Assembly (NCBI GenBank): GCA_021801645.1
Contig: JAJYXT010000031.1
Location: 1-33,260 of the forward strand
From: a bacterium
Lineage (GTDB): Bacteria; Chloroflexota; Dormibacteria; Aeolococcales; Bog-877
DNA length: 33,260 bases
Reading direction: 5' to 3'
This document shows, piece by piece, positions 8,636 to 16,513 of this stretch. Under the pieces are notes generated by a model. It did not search any database. It saw only the letters and a list, made by a program, of their open reading frames with translations, and was not told the origin of the DNA. The translations under genes and the position numbers were made by a program. Numbering within the stretch: the stretch's first letter is position 1; every line of letters begins with the position of its first letter.

Positions 8636-9312
8636 CCCCCCGGCGCTGGCTGTCGGGCATGGGACCCCTTCTGGCCCTCGGTTGCCTGGTCCCAGCGGTC
8701 TTGGGGGCCAGCCTGGTGGGGCTGCTGGGTGCCGGAGCGGCGGCTGCCGGTTGGCCGGCTCTGGGTGGCTTGCTCCCAGGTCCTGGGGGGCTGGTCCTGC
8801 GGCCTGGAGAGGTGATGCTGGCAAGTTCGCCCTCCTTTCCAGACTGGGCGGCTCCCTGCGGCCCGGAACCGGGGGCGCTGGCGGTCCAGCCATCGGGGTG
8901 CACCGGACACCCAGAGCCGTTCCCGGCCAATTACGAGGGGTTCTCCACCGGTCAGTGCACCTGGTACGTGGCCACCCGCCGGCTGGTCACCTGGCGCACG
9001 CCCCAGGGCCTTCTGGGGGGCAACGGGGGTCAGTGGCTGGAGCTGGCATCGGCGGCCGGCTACGCGGTCGGCGTCTCCCCGGAACTGGGGGCGATCGCAG
9101 TGTATGGAGATCAGGGTCCCGGGCATGTGGCCTTCGTGGTCGGGGTCGGTGCGGACGGGTCTTACACGGTGGCGGAGTCCAACTGGGCGCTCCCCGGCCC
9201 GACCCCGCCGTATGTGGACCTCAGGGGGGTTGCCGCGGGAGCCACGGGGAGTGCGACCGAGACTCTGCTCGGGTTCGTCTACGGTCCTGCGGTGCTGCCC
9301 TCCCCGTCCTGA
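8632..9312 (+). CDS. Secreted/anchored CHAP-domain peptidoglycan hydrolase
   Basis: A 226-aa protein with an N-terminal hydrophobic segment (about 10-40, signal or anchor) and a CHAP domain from about residue 100. The catalytic Cys is in GQCTWY (C109), the His in GHVAFV (H165), and the conserved polar site in AESNW. CHAP enzymes cut peptide cross-bridges or act as amidases. As the last gene of the type IV secretion-like operon, coupled by ATGA to VirB4, it is the natural candidate for local wall opening, the role played by VirB1- or Tsp-type proteins elsewhere. The domain is similar to the CHAP domain encoded at 13556. Confidence 0.87.
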   Translation: MTPRRWLSGMGPLLALGCLVPAVLGASLVGLLGAGAAAAGWPALGGLLPGPGGLVLRPGEVMLASSPSFPDWAAPCGPEPGALAVQPSGCTGHPEPFPANYEGFSTGQCTWYVATRRLVTWRTPQGLLGGNGGQWLELASAAGYAVGVSPELGAIAVYGDQGPGHVAFVVGVGADGSYTVAESNWALPGPTPPYVDLRGVAAGATGSATETLLGFVYGPAVLPSPS

Positions 9313-9319
9313 CGCTACG

Positions 9320-9325
9320 TATGCT
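9320..9325 (+). promoter_or_regulatory. -10-like box (TATGCT) for the MFS gene, probably leaderless
   Basis: TATGCT is followed by exactly 6 nt and the GTG start at 9332, which would give a leaderless transcript. It lies 7 bases after the CHAP stop codon and marks a likely transcription unit boundary. No obvious -35 element was seen. Confidence 0.5.
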
Positions 9326-9331
9326 GAGAGC

Positions 9332-10585
9332 GTGCAGGCCGCCGCGGAACTGGGCGCTGGGAGGCGGGCGCGGCGACGCGCGCTCGGCCTCGTGGCCACA
9401 TCCCATGCCGGCCAGCACATGTACTCGGGTCTTTTGCCGCTGACCTATCCCGCGATCCTGGTCGACTTCCACCTCAACTACGCCAGCCTGGGGCTGGCGG
9501 TGGGAGTGATCGGGGTGGTGGGCGGCCTCACCCAGGCCAGCGCCGGATACGTGGGCCAGCGAGTGGCCGCCCGCTGGATCCTCGGGTGCCAGAACCTCGT
9601 GGTCGGGCTCTGCGCCATCCTCGGCGCGCTGGCCCCGACCTACCCAGTCTTTGCGACCGGTCAGGGGCTGGCCCTGCTGGGATCGAGCCAGCAGCACCCG
9701 GTGGGAAGCTCGGTGGCGGCCAGGGTGTATCCCGAGCGACGGGGAACCGCGCTCAGCGTCGCCACCATCGGGGGAAGCGTGGGGTCGCTGATAATCCCCA
9801 TCCCCGCCGCCCTGCTGATTTCCGATCTGGGGTGGAGGCCAACCCTCCTCATTCTTGCCATTCCGCTCTTCGTCCTCGGTCTGGTCCTGCTCCTCACCTT
9901 CCCTCCCGTCCCCGGCGATCGCGGCAAGGGTGTCCCCCGTCCGAGCCTGCGCCCCCACCTGCCGCGGATCCGGCGTGACCAGCTGGTCAACCCCCGGGTG
10001 GCGATCTTCGGAGTGGCTGCAGCCACGGTCGCTGCCGGTGGTCGCGGCCTGGGGACGCTCAACGCCTTCATCCCCCTCTACCTGCGCAACGGGGTCCACC
10101 TCCCGGAGGCCACGGTGGGGGTGATCTTCAATGTGGTCCTCGTGGGGGCGGTCCTGGGACCGATCCTGGGCGGGCCGCTCTCAGACCGGCTCGGACGCAT
10201 CCCGGTTCTGTGGGGCGCCTACGCCCTTTCGGCGGTCGCGGTCCTGGCCTTCGGCCTGGCTTCTTCGCTGCCGCTCGCCGGCCTGGCGGCGCTGGCTCTG
10301 CTGGTCGGGCTGGTGGCGTACGTGGAGAACCCGCTGCTCCAGGCCCTAGTCAGCGACAGCATCGCCACCTCAGCCCAGGCCGGGATGTTCGGCTACTACT
10401 TCGCGCTCTCGTACGGCGTTGGGTCGCTCTGGATAGTGGCCATCGGCCAGATCATCCAGCACCTCGGCTTCGCCGCCGGCTTCGGGGTGATGGCCGGATC
10501 GTACGTGGGCGCCGGGCTGCTTCTGATCCCGTGCGTTGGACGAGGTCAGACCCACCCGCGTGCGGGCGGCCGGGTTTCCGGGTGA
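9332..10585 (+). CDS. Major facilitator superfamily transporter
   Basis: A 417-aa polytopic membrane protein with about 12 hydrophobic segments in two halves and a basic cytoplasmic loop between them (around VPGDRGKG). A glycine-rich, MFS motif A-like segment in the second half (GPLSDRLGRIPVLWG) follows a predicted helix. Substrate cannot be read from the sequence. The GTG start at 9332 is chosen because the TATGCT box lies 6 nt upstream and the open frame further upstream is inside the CHAP gene. N-terminal residues are basic (RRARRR) before the first helix, consistent with a cytoplasmic N terminus. It appears to be transcribed separately from the secretion operon. Confidence 0.85.
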   Translation: MQAAAELGAGRRARRRALGLVATSHAGQHMYSGLLPLTYPAILVDFHLNYASLGLAVGVIGVVGGLTQASAGYVGQRVAARWILGCQNLVVGLCAILGALAPTYPVFATGQGLALLGSSQQHPVGSSVAARVYPERRGTALSVATIGGSVGSLIIPIPAALLISDLGWRPTLLILAIPLFVLGLVLLLTFPPVPGDRGKGVPRPSLRPHLPRIRRDQLVNPRVAIFGVAAATVAAGGRGLGTLNAFIPLYLRNGVHLPEATVGVIFNVVLVGAVLGPILGGPLSDRLGRIPVLWGAYALSAVAVLAFGLASSLPLAGLAALALLVGLVAYVENPLLQALVSDSIATSAQAGMFGYYFALSYGVGSLWIVAIGQIIQHLGFAAGFGVMAGSYVGAGLLLIPCVGRGQTHPRAGGRVSG

Positions 10586-10739
10586 GAGCCCACGCGCGGG
10601 TCCGGATCCAAGGAATCCTCGGGCTGAGGACGCTGCCCCCTGCGGAGAGGGGACACCGTGCCTCGGCGGCTCCCCGGCATGGATCCGGACGCTCGGTGGC
10701 AATGGCGCAAATGCTGGACACGGTGGGGCTTGGGACGCG
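10586..10739. other. 154-bp intergenic region after the MFS gene
   Basis: No gene is seen here. GC-rich partly complementary segments flank the MFS stop (CCCGCGTGCGGG at about 10556-10567 and CCCACGCGCGGG shortly after). They might form a terminator hairpin, but there is no U-tract. No convincing promoter was found for the gene at 10740. Confidence 0.3.
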
Positions 10740-10976
10740 ATGGCTGGGTCTCTGAGCGACCTCCGGGAGCTGGATGCCGCCACCAGCGAGGCGAGATCAG
10801 TTCTCCGCCGGCTGGAGCGGCTCCGCAGCCGCCTCCAGGGATCGCCGAGTCCCGAGCTGCTGCGCCAGGCGGAGGTGCTTCTGGAGGGCGGTCAGCAGCT
10901 GCTGGCGCTGTTGGAGAGCGAGAGGGCCGAGGCCCGGGCGACGTTGCGTGGACTGCTGCGGGACGGCCCGGACTAG
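10740..10976 (+). CDS. Small helical (coiled-coil-like) hypothetical protein
   Basis: A 78-aa protein, almost entirely predicted helix with Leu/Arg/Glu heptad-like spacing (LRELDAATSEARSVLRRLE... and LLALLESERAEARATL) and no membrane segment. The composition is consistent with a real small cytoplasmic protein, superficially like XseB-type small subunits, but I do not recognise a family. ATG at 10740 has a GGGA four nt upstream. It ends convergently with the next minus-strand gene: the four bases CTAG at 10973-10976 supply TAG stops on both strands. Confidence 0.5.
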   Translation: MAGSLSDLRELDAATSEARSVLRRLERLRSRLQGSPSPELLRQAEVLLEGGQQLLALLESERAEARATLRGLLRDGPD

Positions 10977-11542
10977 GCACCCGAAGTCGGCTTGACCCCG
11001 CCGCCGGGGCGGCTGGTCCGATCCCAGTCGGACACCCCTGAGATGTCAGGGCGGTGCTCGCGCACCATCGTGACCAGGGTGTCGGCGGTCTGTCGGTCCA
11101 GGCGCAGCTTGATGCCATCCGGGGGGTTGCGCCGGAGGGCCTCCAGGTTGCGCCGGCTGCCCCAGCCGGATCGCTCGATGCGGTAGTCGCTGCTGTTGAG
11201 CTGGAAGACCACGATGCGCTGACCCGGGATGGTCACCTCGACCCCCTCCAGGCCCGCCCAGGTGGCGGTCACGCTGCAGCCCTTGGTGATCCTCCGAACC
11301 CCCAGCTCGCCCACGTAGACCGCGTTCTGGCCCTGACCCACATACGAGAGGGCGGCCGACAGCAGCGCCCACATCTCCAGAACCAGGAGCCAGCCCCAGC
11401 TCCCGGTCAGGAGGGCGAGAACCACGCCGACCGGGATCAACAGGAGCGCCAGGACCCGCGCGGCGCTCCAGGCGGCCCGCCAGCGCTCTCGGGGCGAGGG
11501 GCGCAGCCGCACCTCGTTGCCGAGCACAGGCTGCCCGGTCAC
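10973..11542 (-). CDS. Membrane protein with two TM helices and a PH-like C-terminal domain
   Basis: A 189-aa protein. Residues about 29-66 form two hydrophobic segments (ARVLALLLIPVGVVLALL and LLVLEMWALLSAALSYV), followed by a soluble β-rich domain (YVGELGVRRITKG, VEVTIPGQRIVVFQLN) and a C-terminal helix. This layout is typical of bacterial PH-domain membrane proteins, but no family signature is certain. The start is GTG at 11542, overlapping the upstream prenyltransferase stop as GTGA, so the two genes are translationally coupled. The longer frame upstream lies inside that gene and was rejected. Function is unknown. Confidence 0.7.
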   Translation of the reverse strand: MTGQPVLGNEVRLRPSPRERWRAAWSAARVLALLLIPVGVVLALLTGSWGWLLVLEMWALLSAALSYVGQGQNAVYVGELGVRRITKGCSVTATWAGLEGVEVTIPGQRIVVFQLNSSDYRIERSGWGSRRNLEALRRNPPDGIKLRLDRQTADTLVTMVREHRPDISGVSDWDRTSRPGGGVKPTSGA

Positions 11543-12384
11543 CGGCCGGCTCCCGTGCCCGCAGCGCCCACCAGCCAGCCGCCCGCGATCGCCCCTGCCG
11601 CCAAGACCGGGAGCACGAAGGGGTACTGCCCCGGACGGCGCTCGGCTTCCAAGAGGACCCGGTCCACGGCCAACAGCCCGAGCCCGGCCCCCGCGCCCCG
11701 GAGCGCCCATCCGCGGGCCGCCCGCGGCGAGCTCAGCACGCTCACCGCCGCCGCTCCCGTGAGGGTGGCGTGAGCCCCGAGCCGACTCCCGCGCACCCCG
11801 AGGAGCACGGGGAGGCTCCTGCGCCCGGCGGCCCGGTCCCGGGCGGCGTCCGGCCCGCCGTTGGCGAGGTGCAGGGCCAGCCCCAATAGGCTGGCCATCG
11901 CCATCAGCAAGCGGGGGCGGACGGGCGGCAAACCCAGCGCCGCCGGTCCCAGCAGCGGCACCGTCCCGATGCCGACCGCGAAGGGAGCCCAGGAGAGTGG
12001 GGTGCGCCGCAGCCAGAGGTCATAGGACCAGCCGCTCGCCAGCCCCAGGGCCATGACCCTGAACGCCCGGCGACCGGCCAGCGCGGCAACCAGGAGCGAG
12101 CCGGCCCCGGTGCCGAGGGCGAAGGCCAGGACCGCCGGCCGCGTCACCTGGCCGCGGGGGATCGGTTTGTAGGGCTGGTGGATCCGGTCCGCCCGGTGGT
12201 CGGCGACGTCGTTCAGCGAGCCGGTGCTCACCTGAGCCAGGGCCATCGCCAGAGATGCCAGATAGGCCGGGGTGCGGGACCCGCCACCACCCTCCGCGCG
12301 GCCCGCCGCCCATCCGGAGAGGGCGGTGAACGCGGTGCAGGCCAGAGAGGGACCGAGGTGGGCGGCGGCGACCCAGCCTCTCAT
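11539..12384 (-). CDS. UbiA-family prenyltransferase
   Basis: A 281-aa integral membrane protein with both Asp-rich motifs of the UbiA superfamily: NDVADHRAD (Asn 58, Asp 59/62/66, then PIPRG) and DAARDRAAG (Asp 179/183). These bind Mg2+-diphosphate of the prenyl donor. The family transfers polyprenyl groups to aromatic or glycerol-phosphate acceptors in quinone, heme or lipid biosynthesis. The acceptor cannot be decided here; MenA-like or geranylgeranylglycerol-phosphate-type activities are both possible. ATG 12384 is preferred over upstream starts because GGAG lies 7 nt before it (12392-12395). It is divergent from hemE across about 50 bp. Confidence 0.87.
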   Translation of the reverse strand: MRGWVAAAHLGPSLACTAFTALSGWAAGRAEGGGGSRTPAYLASLAMALAQVSTGSLNDVADHRADRIHQPYKPIPRGQVTRPAVLAFALGTGAGSLLVAALAGRRAFRVMALGLASGWSYDLWLRRTPLSWAPFAVGIGTVPLLGPAALGLPPVRPRLLMAMASLLGLALHLANGGPDAARDRAAGRRSLPVLLGVRGSRLGAHATLTGAAAVSVLSSPRAARGWALRGAGAGLGLLAVDRVLLEAERRPGQYPFVLPVLAAGAIAGGWLVGAAGTGAGR

Positions 12385-12437
12385 GGACCCGCTCCGATTT
12401 GGCATGCTCCCATGATGGTGGACCAAATGGACGAGTG

Positions 12438-13493
12438 GTGAGCGGCGGAAGGGCACGGCTGCTGGGCGCCGTGCGACACGAGCAAGTCGACGCCACGCCG
12501 GTTTGGTTCATGCGCCAGGCGGGGAGGTCCCTGCCCCCGTACCGGGAGCTCCGGCGGCGCTGGGGGCTGATGGAGATGGTGCACCAGCCCGAGCTCTGCG
12601 CGGAGGTCACCTGCATGCCCGTGGAGGTCCTGGGGGTCGACGCTGCCGTGCTCTTCGCCGACATCATGCTTCCCCTGGAGGGGATGGGAGTGCCCTTCGA
12701 GCTTCGCGAGGAGGTGGGACCCTGGGTCGATGACCCCATCCGAAGCGCCGAGCAGGTGCGGGGGCTGCGCCGCCCCGCCGCCGAGGAGGCCTACCCCTTC
12801 CTGCTGCAGGGCATCCGCATCGCCCGCGAGCGACTCGGGGAGCGGGCCGGCCTGATCGGGTTCGGGCCCTCACCGTTCACCCTGGCCTGCTACCTGGTCG
12901 AGGGCCATGGCAGCCGGGACTACCCGGCCCTCCGCGGGCTCCTGCGCACGGACCCCGCGGTGTTCGCGCAGCTGCTGGCCACACTCACAGACCACCTCGG
13001 CGACTACCTGGTCGCCCAGGCCGAGGCTGGCTGCGAGGTCGTGCAGGTCTTCGACAGCTGGGTTGGCGTCCTGGACGAGCGATCGTTCCGGGAGCACCTC
13101 CTGCCCCACCTGCAGGGCCTCTTCGGCCGGCTCCGGGGAAAGGTGCCTGCCATCTACTTCTCCACCGCCTCCAGCCACCTGCTCCCCGCCTTCTCCGCCC
13201 TGGGGGCCGCCGGGATCTCCGTCGACTGGAGGGTGCCCCTGGACACCGCCTGGGACACGGTGGGTGCCGAGCACTTCCTGCAAGGCAACCTGGACCCGGC
13301 AGCGTTGCTGGCCCCCTGGGACCGCCTCCGGCCTCTGGCCGAGGACGTCCTGGCCCGGGCGCGGGGGCGCCGGGGCCACGTGTTCAACCTGGGGCACGGC
13401 GTCCTCCCCAACACCGAGCCGGACCAGCTCCAACGGCTGGTGGAACTCGTCCACGAGTTCCCCGGGCCGGATGGCCGCCGCCTGCCAACTTGA
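12438..13493 (+). CDS. hemE: Uroporphyrinogen decarboxylase
   Basis: A 351-aa protein catalysing the four decarboxylations of uroporphyrinogen III to coproporphyrinogen III in heme biosynthesis. The HemE signature PVWFMRQAGRSLPPYRE is at residues 21-37 (substrate-binding Arg 26 and Arg 30), and the catalytic Asp is in FADIMLP (Asp 75). GFGPSPFTLACYLVEG and the C-terminal FNLGHGVLPNTEPD are also conserved family blocks. Length matches the family. The start is GTG at 12438 or the adjacent GTG at 12435; a weak GGACGAG stretch precedes both. The ORF extends to a TTG at 12399, but that part overlaps the divergent promoter region. Confidence 0.95.
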   Translation: MSGGRARLLGAVRHEQVDATPVWFMRQAGRSLPPYRELRRRWGLMEMVHQPELCAEVTCMPVEVLGVDAAVLFADIMLPLEGMGVPFELREEVGPWVDDPIRSAEQVRGLRRPAAEEAYPFLLQGIRIARERLGERAGLIGFGPSPFTLACYLVEGHGSRDYPALRGLLRTDPAVFAQLLATLTDHLGDYLVAQAEAGCEVVQVFDSWVGVLDERSFREHLLPHLQGLFGRLRGKVPAIYFSTASSHLLPAFSALGAAGISVDWRVPLDTAWDTVGAEHFLQGNLDPAALLAPWDRLRPLAEDVLARARGRRGHVFNLGHGVLPNTEPDQLQRLVELVHEFPGPDGRRLPT

Positions 13494-13545
13494 CCGCGGC
13501 GGGACCTATCGGTTAACTTGCCCCCCCGTAACGCACGCGCTATGT

Positions 13546-13552
13546 GGGAGGA
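13546..13552 (+). promoter_or_regulatory. Strong ribosome-binding site (GGGAGGA)
   Basis: GGGAGGA lies 3 nt upstream of the ATG at 13556 and decides that start over the in-frame GTG at 13544, which would place the Shine-Dalgarno sequence inside the coding region. Confidence 0.7.
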
Positions 13553-13555
13553 CGT

Positions 13556-14512
13556 ATGCGCGGAGCCCAAGCCATTGGGCGCGTCTCGATTGCTGTGGCG
13601 ATGGCCGGGTTGGTCTGGATCTCCGCTGTGCTGGGGCCAGGTCCGAACACCAGAGCCCAGCAGGGACTCGCCGGTGACCAGGCCCAACTGACCCAGCTTT
13701 TGAACCAGCTCCGAGCCCAGGGCGACCTGGCGTCTCAGAGCCAGGTGATGGCGCTCCTGACCCAGATTGAGTCGGAGCAGAGCTATTTGAAGCAGCTGAA
13801 CGCCAAGCTGGCTGCGGATCAGGCGACCTCAGCGACCCTGCAGCGCCAGATGGCGGGAGATCAGATCGCGCTGACCAACCTGGTCTCCGCCGCCTACGTG
13901 AACGGCAGCGGCAGCCAGCAGGTGGCGGAGGCGCTGGCCGCGCCCAACCTGGCGCAGTTCCTGGCCAGCACCGCCCTCCCGTCTGCGGTCGCCTCCCAGG
14001 TCGCCCAGCTGGTGGGGACGATCAAGCACGACCAGCAGGTTGTGGCCGCCGCCACCGCGCAACTGCGGGCGGACGAGAGCCAGTCGATGGTCGCCCAGGC
14101 GCAGTTGGGGGAGCGCTCTCAGCAGCTCCTGGCCGAGCTGACCACTCCCCAGCCGGCCGTCGGCACCGGGAGCTGGTCCTTCGCCTTCGGTGACTGCACC
14201 TGGTGGGTCGCCAGCCAGCGCAAGGTGACCTGGGGTGGCAACGCCTACCAATGGTGGGCCAACGCCGCGGCGGCTGGATATGCCGAGGGCCAGACCCCCG
14301 AGGTGGGGTCGATCGTGGTGTGGGGCATCGACGTTCCGGGCGAGAGCTGGGGCTACGGTCACGTGGCCTACGTGGTGGCGGTCAAAACCGGTTCCTTCGA
14401 GGTCTCGGAGATGAACTTCTACGGCGTCCCGGGTGGCGGGTGGGATCGAGTCGACTACAGATGGATACAGGATGGCGCAGGGTACCTGGGTTTCATATAC
14501 GGCCCCGCTTGA
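13556..14512 (+). CDS. Secreted coiled-coil/CHAP peptidoglycan hydrolase (PcsB-like architecture)
   Basis: A 318-aa protein. An N-terminal signal peptide (about 1-35, RVSIAVAMAGLVWISAVLG then AQQ) is followed by a long Gln/Ala/Leu-rich coiled-coil region (about 40-200). A C-terminal CHAP domain has the catalytic Cys in GDCTWW (C214) and the His in YGHVAYV (H269). This PcsB-like layout, in which a coiled coil gates a wall hydrolase, suggests controlled cleavage during division or envelope remodelling. The next gene, an SLT transglycosylase, starts inside its last 41 bases, so the two hydrolases are probably made together. The CHAP domain resembles that encoded at 8632, suggesting duplication. 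Confidence 0.88.
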   Translation: MRGAQAIGRVSIAVAMAGLVWISAVLGPGPNTRAQQGLAGDQAQLTQLLNQLRAQGDLASQSQVMALLTQIESEQSYLKQLNAKLAADQATSATLQRQMAGDQIALTNLVSAAYVNGSGSQQVAEALAAPNLAQFLASTALPSAVASQVAQLVGTIKHDQQVVAAATAQLRADESQSMVAQAQLGERSQQLLAELTTPQPAVGTGSWSFAFGDCTWWVASQRKVTWGGNAYQWWANAAAAGYAEGQTPEVGSIVVWGIDVPGESWGYGHVAYVVAVKTGSFEVSEMNFYGVPGGGWDRVDYRWIQDGAGYLGFIYGPA

Positions 14513-15098
14513 GCTGACGCTGGCGCCCTCGGCGCCGGCGCAGCGCCGAGCCTGGCCCCGGCTGGCCTCGAGGCTGCGGTGGGGAGCGGCTGCCCTGTGC
14601 CTGGCGGCGCTCGCCCCAGTGCTGGGAGCGCTCAGCACCGGGGAGGCGGTCGGCCCCCAATCCCCCGCCCCGGCGCTGGTGGCCCAGGTAGCGGGCCAGG
14701 GCCGCAATCTCCTCAGCAGCACCGGATACCAGATCACCATGCCGCTGGCGGTGACCAAGGTCACCCCCCCGCCGCCGCCCCAACCGTCCCTCCCCTACGG
14801 CAATGCCTTCTGGCAGCCGGTGCCGGAGCCGCCCATCGGGACCATCAAGCAGATCATCTGGGCCGCCGCCCAGAAGTACAACGTGTCCTACGCCTGGCTC
14901 CTCGGGGTGGCACAGTGCGAGTCCGGCCTTGACCCCACCGACGTCAATCGGTACTCCGGTGCCAGCGGCCTCTTCCAGTTCATGCCCGCCACCTTCTACG
15001 GTCACGGAGGCACCGACATCTGGAACCCCACCCAGCAGGCCGACATCGCCGCCAAGATGTTCTCCATCGGGGAGTCGTCGGAGTGGGTCTGCAAGTAG
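14472..15098 (+). CDS. SLT-type lytic transglycosylase, membrane-anchored
   Basis: A 208-aa protein. An N-terminal hydrophobic anchor or signal (about residues 36-58) and a Pro-rich linker (PPPPPQPSLP) precede a C-terminal SLT domain: IIWAAAQKYNVSYAWLLGVA, catalytic Glu in QCESGLDP (E150), then SGASGLFQFMPATF and the closing NPTQQADIAAKMF. Lytic transglycosylases cleave the glycan strands of peptidoglycan. The SLT domain is short, as in resuscitation-factor or VirB1-like proteins. ATG 14472 overlaps the CHAP gene by 41 nt; a GTG at 14433 is the alternative. It is functionally paired with the CHAP hydrolase, and either could serve the secretion system or cell division. Confidence 0.83.
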   Translation: MAQGTWVSYTAPLELTLAPSAPAQRRAWPRLASRLRWGAAALCLAALAPVLGALSTGEAVGPQSPAPALVAQVAGQGRNLLSSTGYQITMPLAVTKVTPPPPPQPSLPYGNAFWQPVPEPPIGTIKQIIWAAAQKYNVSYAWLLGVAQCESGLDPTDVNRYSGASGLFQFMPATFYGHGGTDIWNPTQQADIAAKMFSIGESSEWVCK

Positions 15099-15102
15099 CC
15101 CG

Positions 15103-15312
15103 GTGATCTCAGGGTTGCTGGCGCGCTGGCTCCTCAGCCCACGCTGGCGGGGATCGCGGCTGCGCTCAGAGGCGGCCGGCCTGATGATCCTGGTGGGCGC
15201 CCTCTTCGGCCATCCGCCTCCGCAACCAGAGCGCCCCGTGCCGAGCGTGGTCGAGCCGGGGGCCGCTCCCGCTTCGGGCTCTGACCTCGCCAGCGTGCGG
15301 CAAGGGCGCTGA
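15103..15312 (+). CDS. Small hypothetical protein with one possible TM segment
   Basis: A 69-aa frame starting at GTG 15103, four bases after the transglycosylase stop. It has a basic N terminus, a short hydrophobic stretch (AAGLMILVGALFG) and a Pro/Ala-rich tail. Spacing suits an operon member, but there is no clear ribosome-binding site and no recognisable family. The alternative is non-coding DNA before the promoter at 15329. Confidence 0.3.
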   Translation: MISGLLARWLLSPRWRGSRLRSEAAGLMILVGALFGHPPPQPERPVPSVVEPGAAPASGSDLASVRQGR

Positions 15313-15328
15313 GGAGACCCCCCGGGCA

Positions 15329-15334
15329 TAGAAT
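15329..15334 (+). promoter_or_regulatory. -10-like box (TAGAAT) for the M20 peptidase gene, probably leaderless
   Basis: TAGAAT is followed by exactly 6 nt and the GTG start at 15341. The same hexamer and spacing occur at 21872-21884. No -35 match was seen. Confidence 0.55.
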
Positions 15335-15340
15335 CGGGCG

Positions 15341-16513
15341 GTGACCCAGATCCAAGCTCCGCTGCCTCCCGGGCGCCTCCGCTCATGGCTGGACGACCGG
15401 AGTGAGATGTGGGCGGATGCCGTGGGCCAGTTGGTGGCACTGGAATCACCGAGCGGTGACCCGGGAGCCATCGGCCGATGCGGGGATCTCGTCGCCGAGC
15501 TGGCGACCCGCTGGGTTCCCGGGGTGAGGGTCTCCCGGGATGCGCGGGGCGGCGTGCCCGACCTTAGCCTGACCCTGGAGGGGGACCCCAGCGCCTCAGT
15601 GCTTCTCCTCTGCCACCTGGACACCGTCTGGGAGGTGGGGGCATTCCCTGGCGGGCTGCGTCGGGAGGGCCGGCGGATGACTGGGCCCGGGGTGTTCGAC
15701 ATGAAGGGCGGAGTTGTCGTTGGGCTGGCGGCGATGGCCGCGGTGGCGGAGCACGGCCAGGCCCCAGGCAGGGTGACCTTGCTCTGCACCGGCGACGAGG
15801 AGGTGGGAAGCACGGCCTCCAGGCCGACGATCGAACAGGCCGCCCGAGAGAGCAGCGCGGTGCTGGTGCTGGAGCCTCCGGCCGAGGGCGCACTCAAGGT
15901 CGGCAGGAAGGGGGTCGGGACGTACCGCCTCAGGCTCCATGGCCGAGCGGCGCACGCGGGGTTGGAGCCGGAGCTCGGAGTCAATGCGGTGGCGGAGCTG
16001 GCGCGGTTGGTGGACGCGGTGGGGGACCTCGGCGACCCGGGGGTCGGTACCACCGTCACCCCCACGGTGTTCCGCGGCGGTGGGCGGGTCAATGTGGTCC
16101 CGGAGCTGGCCGAGCTGGACGTTGACGTCCGCTTCGCCACCTCGGCTGAGGCCACCCGGATCGACCGGGGGCTGCGCCAGTTGAAACCGCGACATCCCGA
16201 CGCCACCCTCGAACTGGGCGGGGGACCCAACCGCCCACCGCTGGAGACCGCAGCAGCAGCTGACCTCTTCGCCGTAGCGAAAGGGATCGGCAGCTGGCTC
16301 GGCATGCCTCCGATCCAGGGGGTGACCGTGGGAGGCGGGAGCGATGGCAATTTCACCGCTGCGCTGGGAGTCCCGACTCTCGATGGGCTCGGGGTGGTGG
16401 GAGGCTCCGCCCACGCTCCGGGGGAGTGGGCGGACCTGGGATCGCTCCCTGAGCGGGGCGCCCTGGTCGCCGGCTGCTTGTGGCAGCTGGGCACGACTCG
16501 GGTGAGCTCGTGA
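15341..16513 (+). CDS. M20-family metallopeptidase/deacylase
   Basis: A 390-aa di-zinc hydrolase of the M20 family (carboxypeptidase G2/ArgE/succinyl-deacylase type). Metal and catalytic residues are in order: HLD (His 92, Asp 94), FDMKGG (Asp 120), GDEEVG (Glu 153 general base, Glu 154 metal), and a C-terminal GGGSDGN...SAHAPGE block with the last metal-binding His. A dimerisation domain lies between (about 190-300, starting near KVGRKGVGTYRL). The likely substrate is an N-acylated amino acid or a short glutamyl compound. The GTGA overlap with the following racemase/OSBS-like gene suggests it hydrolyses N-succinyl (or N-acyl) L-amino acids made by that enzyme. That pairing is inference. Confidence 0.88.
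   Translation: MTQIQAPLPPGRLRSWLDDRSEMWADAVGQLVALESPSGDPGAIGRCGDLVAELATRWVPGVRVSRDARGGVPDLSLTLEGDPSASVLLLCHLDTVWEVGAFPGGLRREGRRMTGPGVFDMKGGVVVGLAAMAAVAEHGQAPGRVTLLCTGDEEVGSTASRPTIEQAARESSAVLVLEPPAEGALKVGRKGVGTYRLRLHGRAAHAGLEPELGVNAVAELARLVDAVGDLGDPGVGTTVTPTVFRGGGRVNVVPELAELDVDVRFATSAEATRIDRGLRQLKPRHPDATLELGGGPNRPPLETAAAADLFAVAKGIGSWLGMPPIQGVTVGGGSDGNFTAALGVPTLDGLGVVGGSAHAPGEWADLGSLPERGALVAGCLWQLGTTRVSS

Noticed and set aside
11543-11710. N-terminal extension of the PH-like membrane protein
   Set aside because: It lies inside the prenyltransferase gene in another frame, is Gly/Arg-rich, and the GTGA overlap at 11542 gives a natural coupled start.
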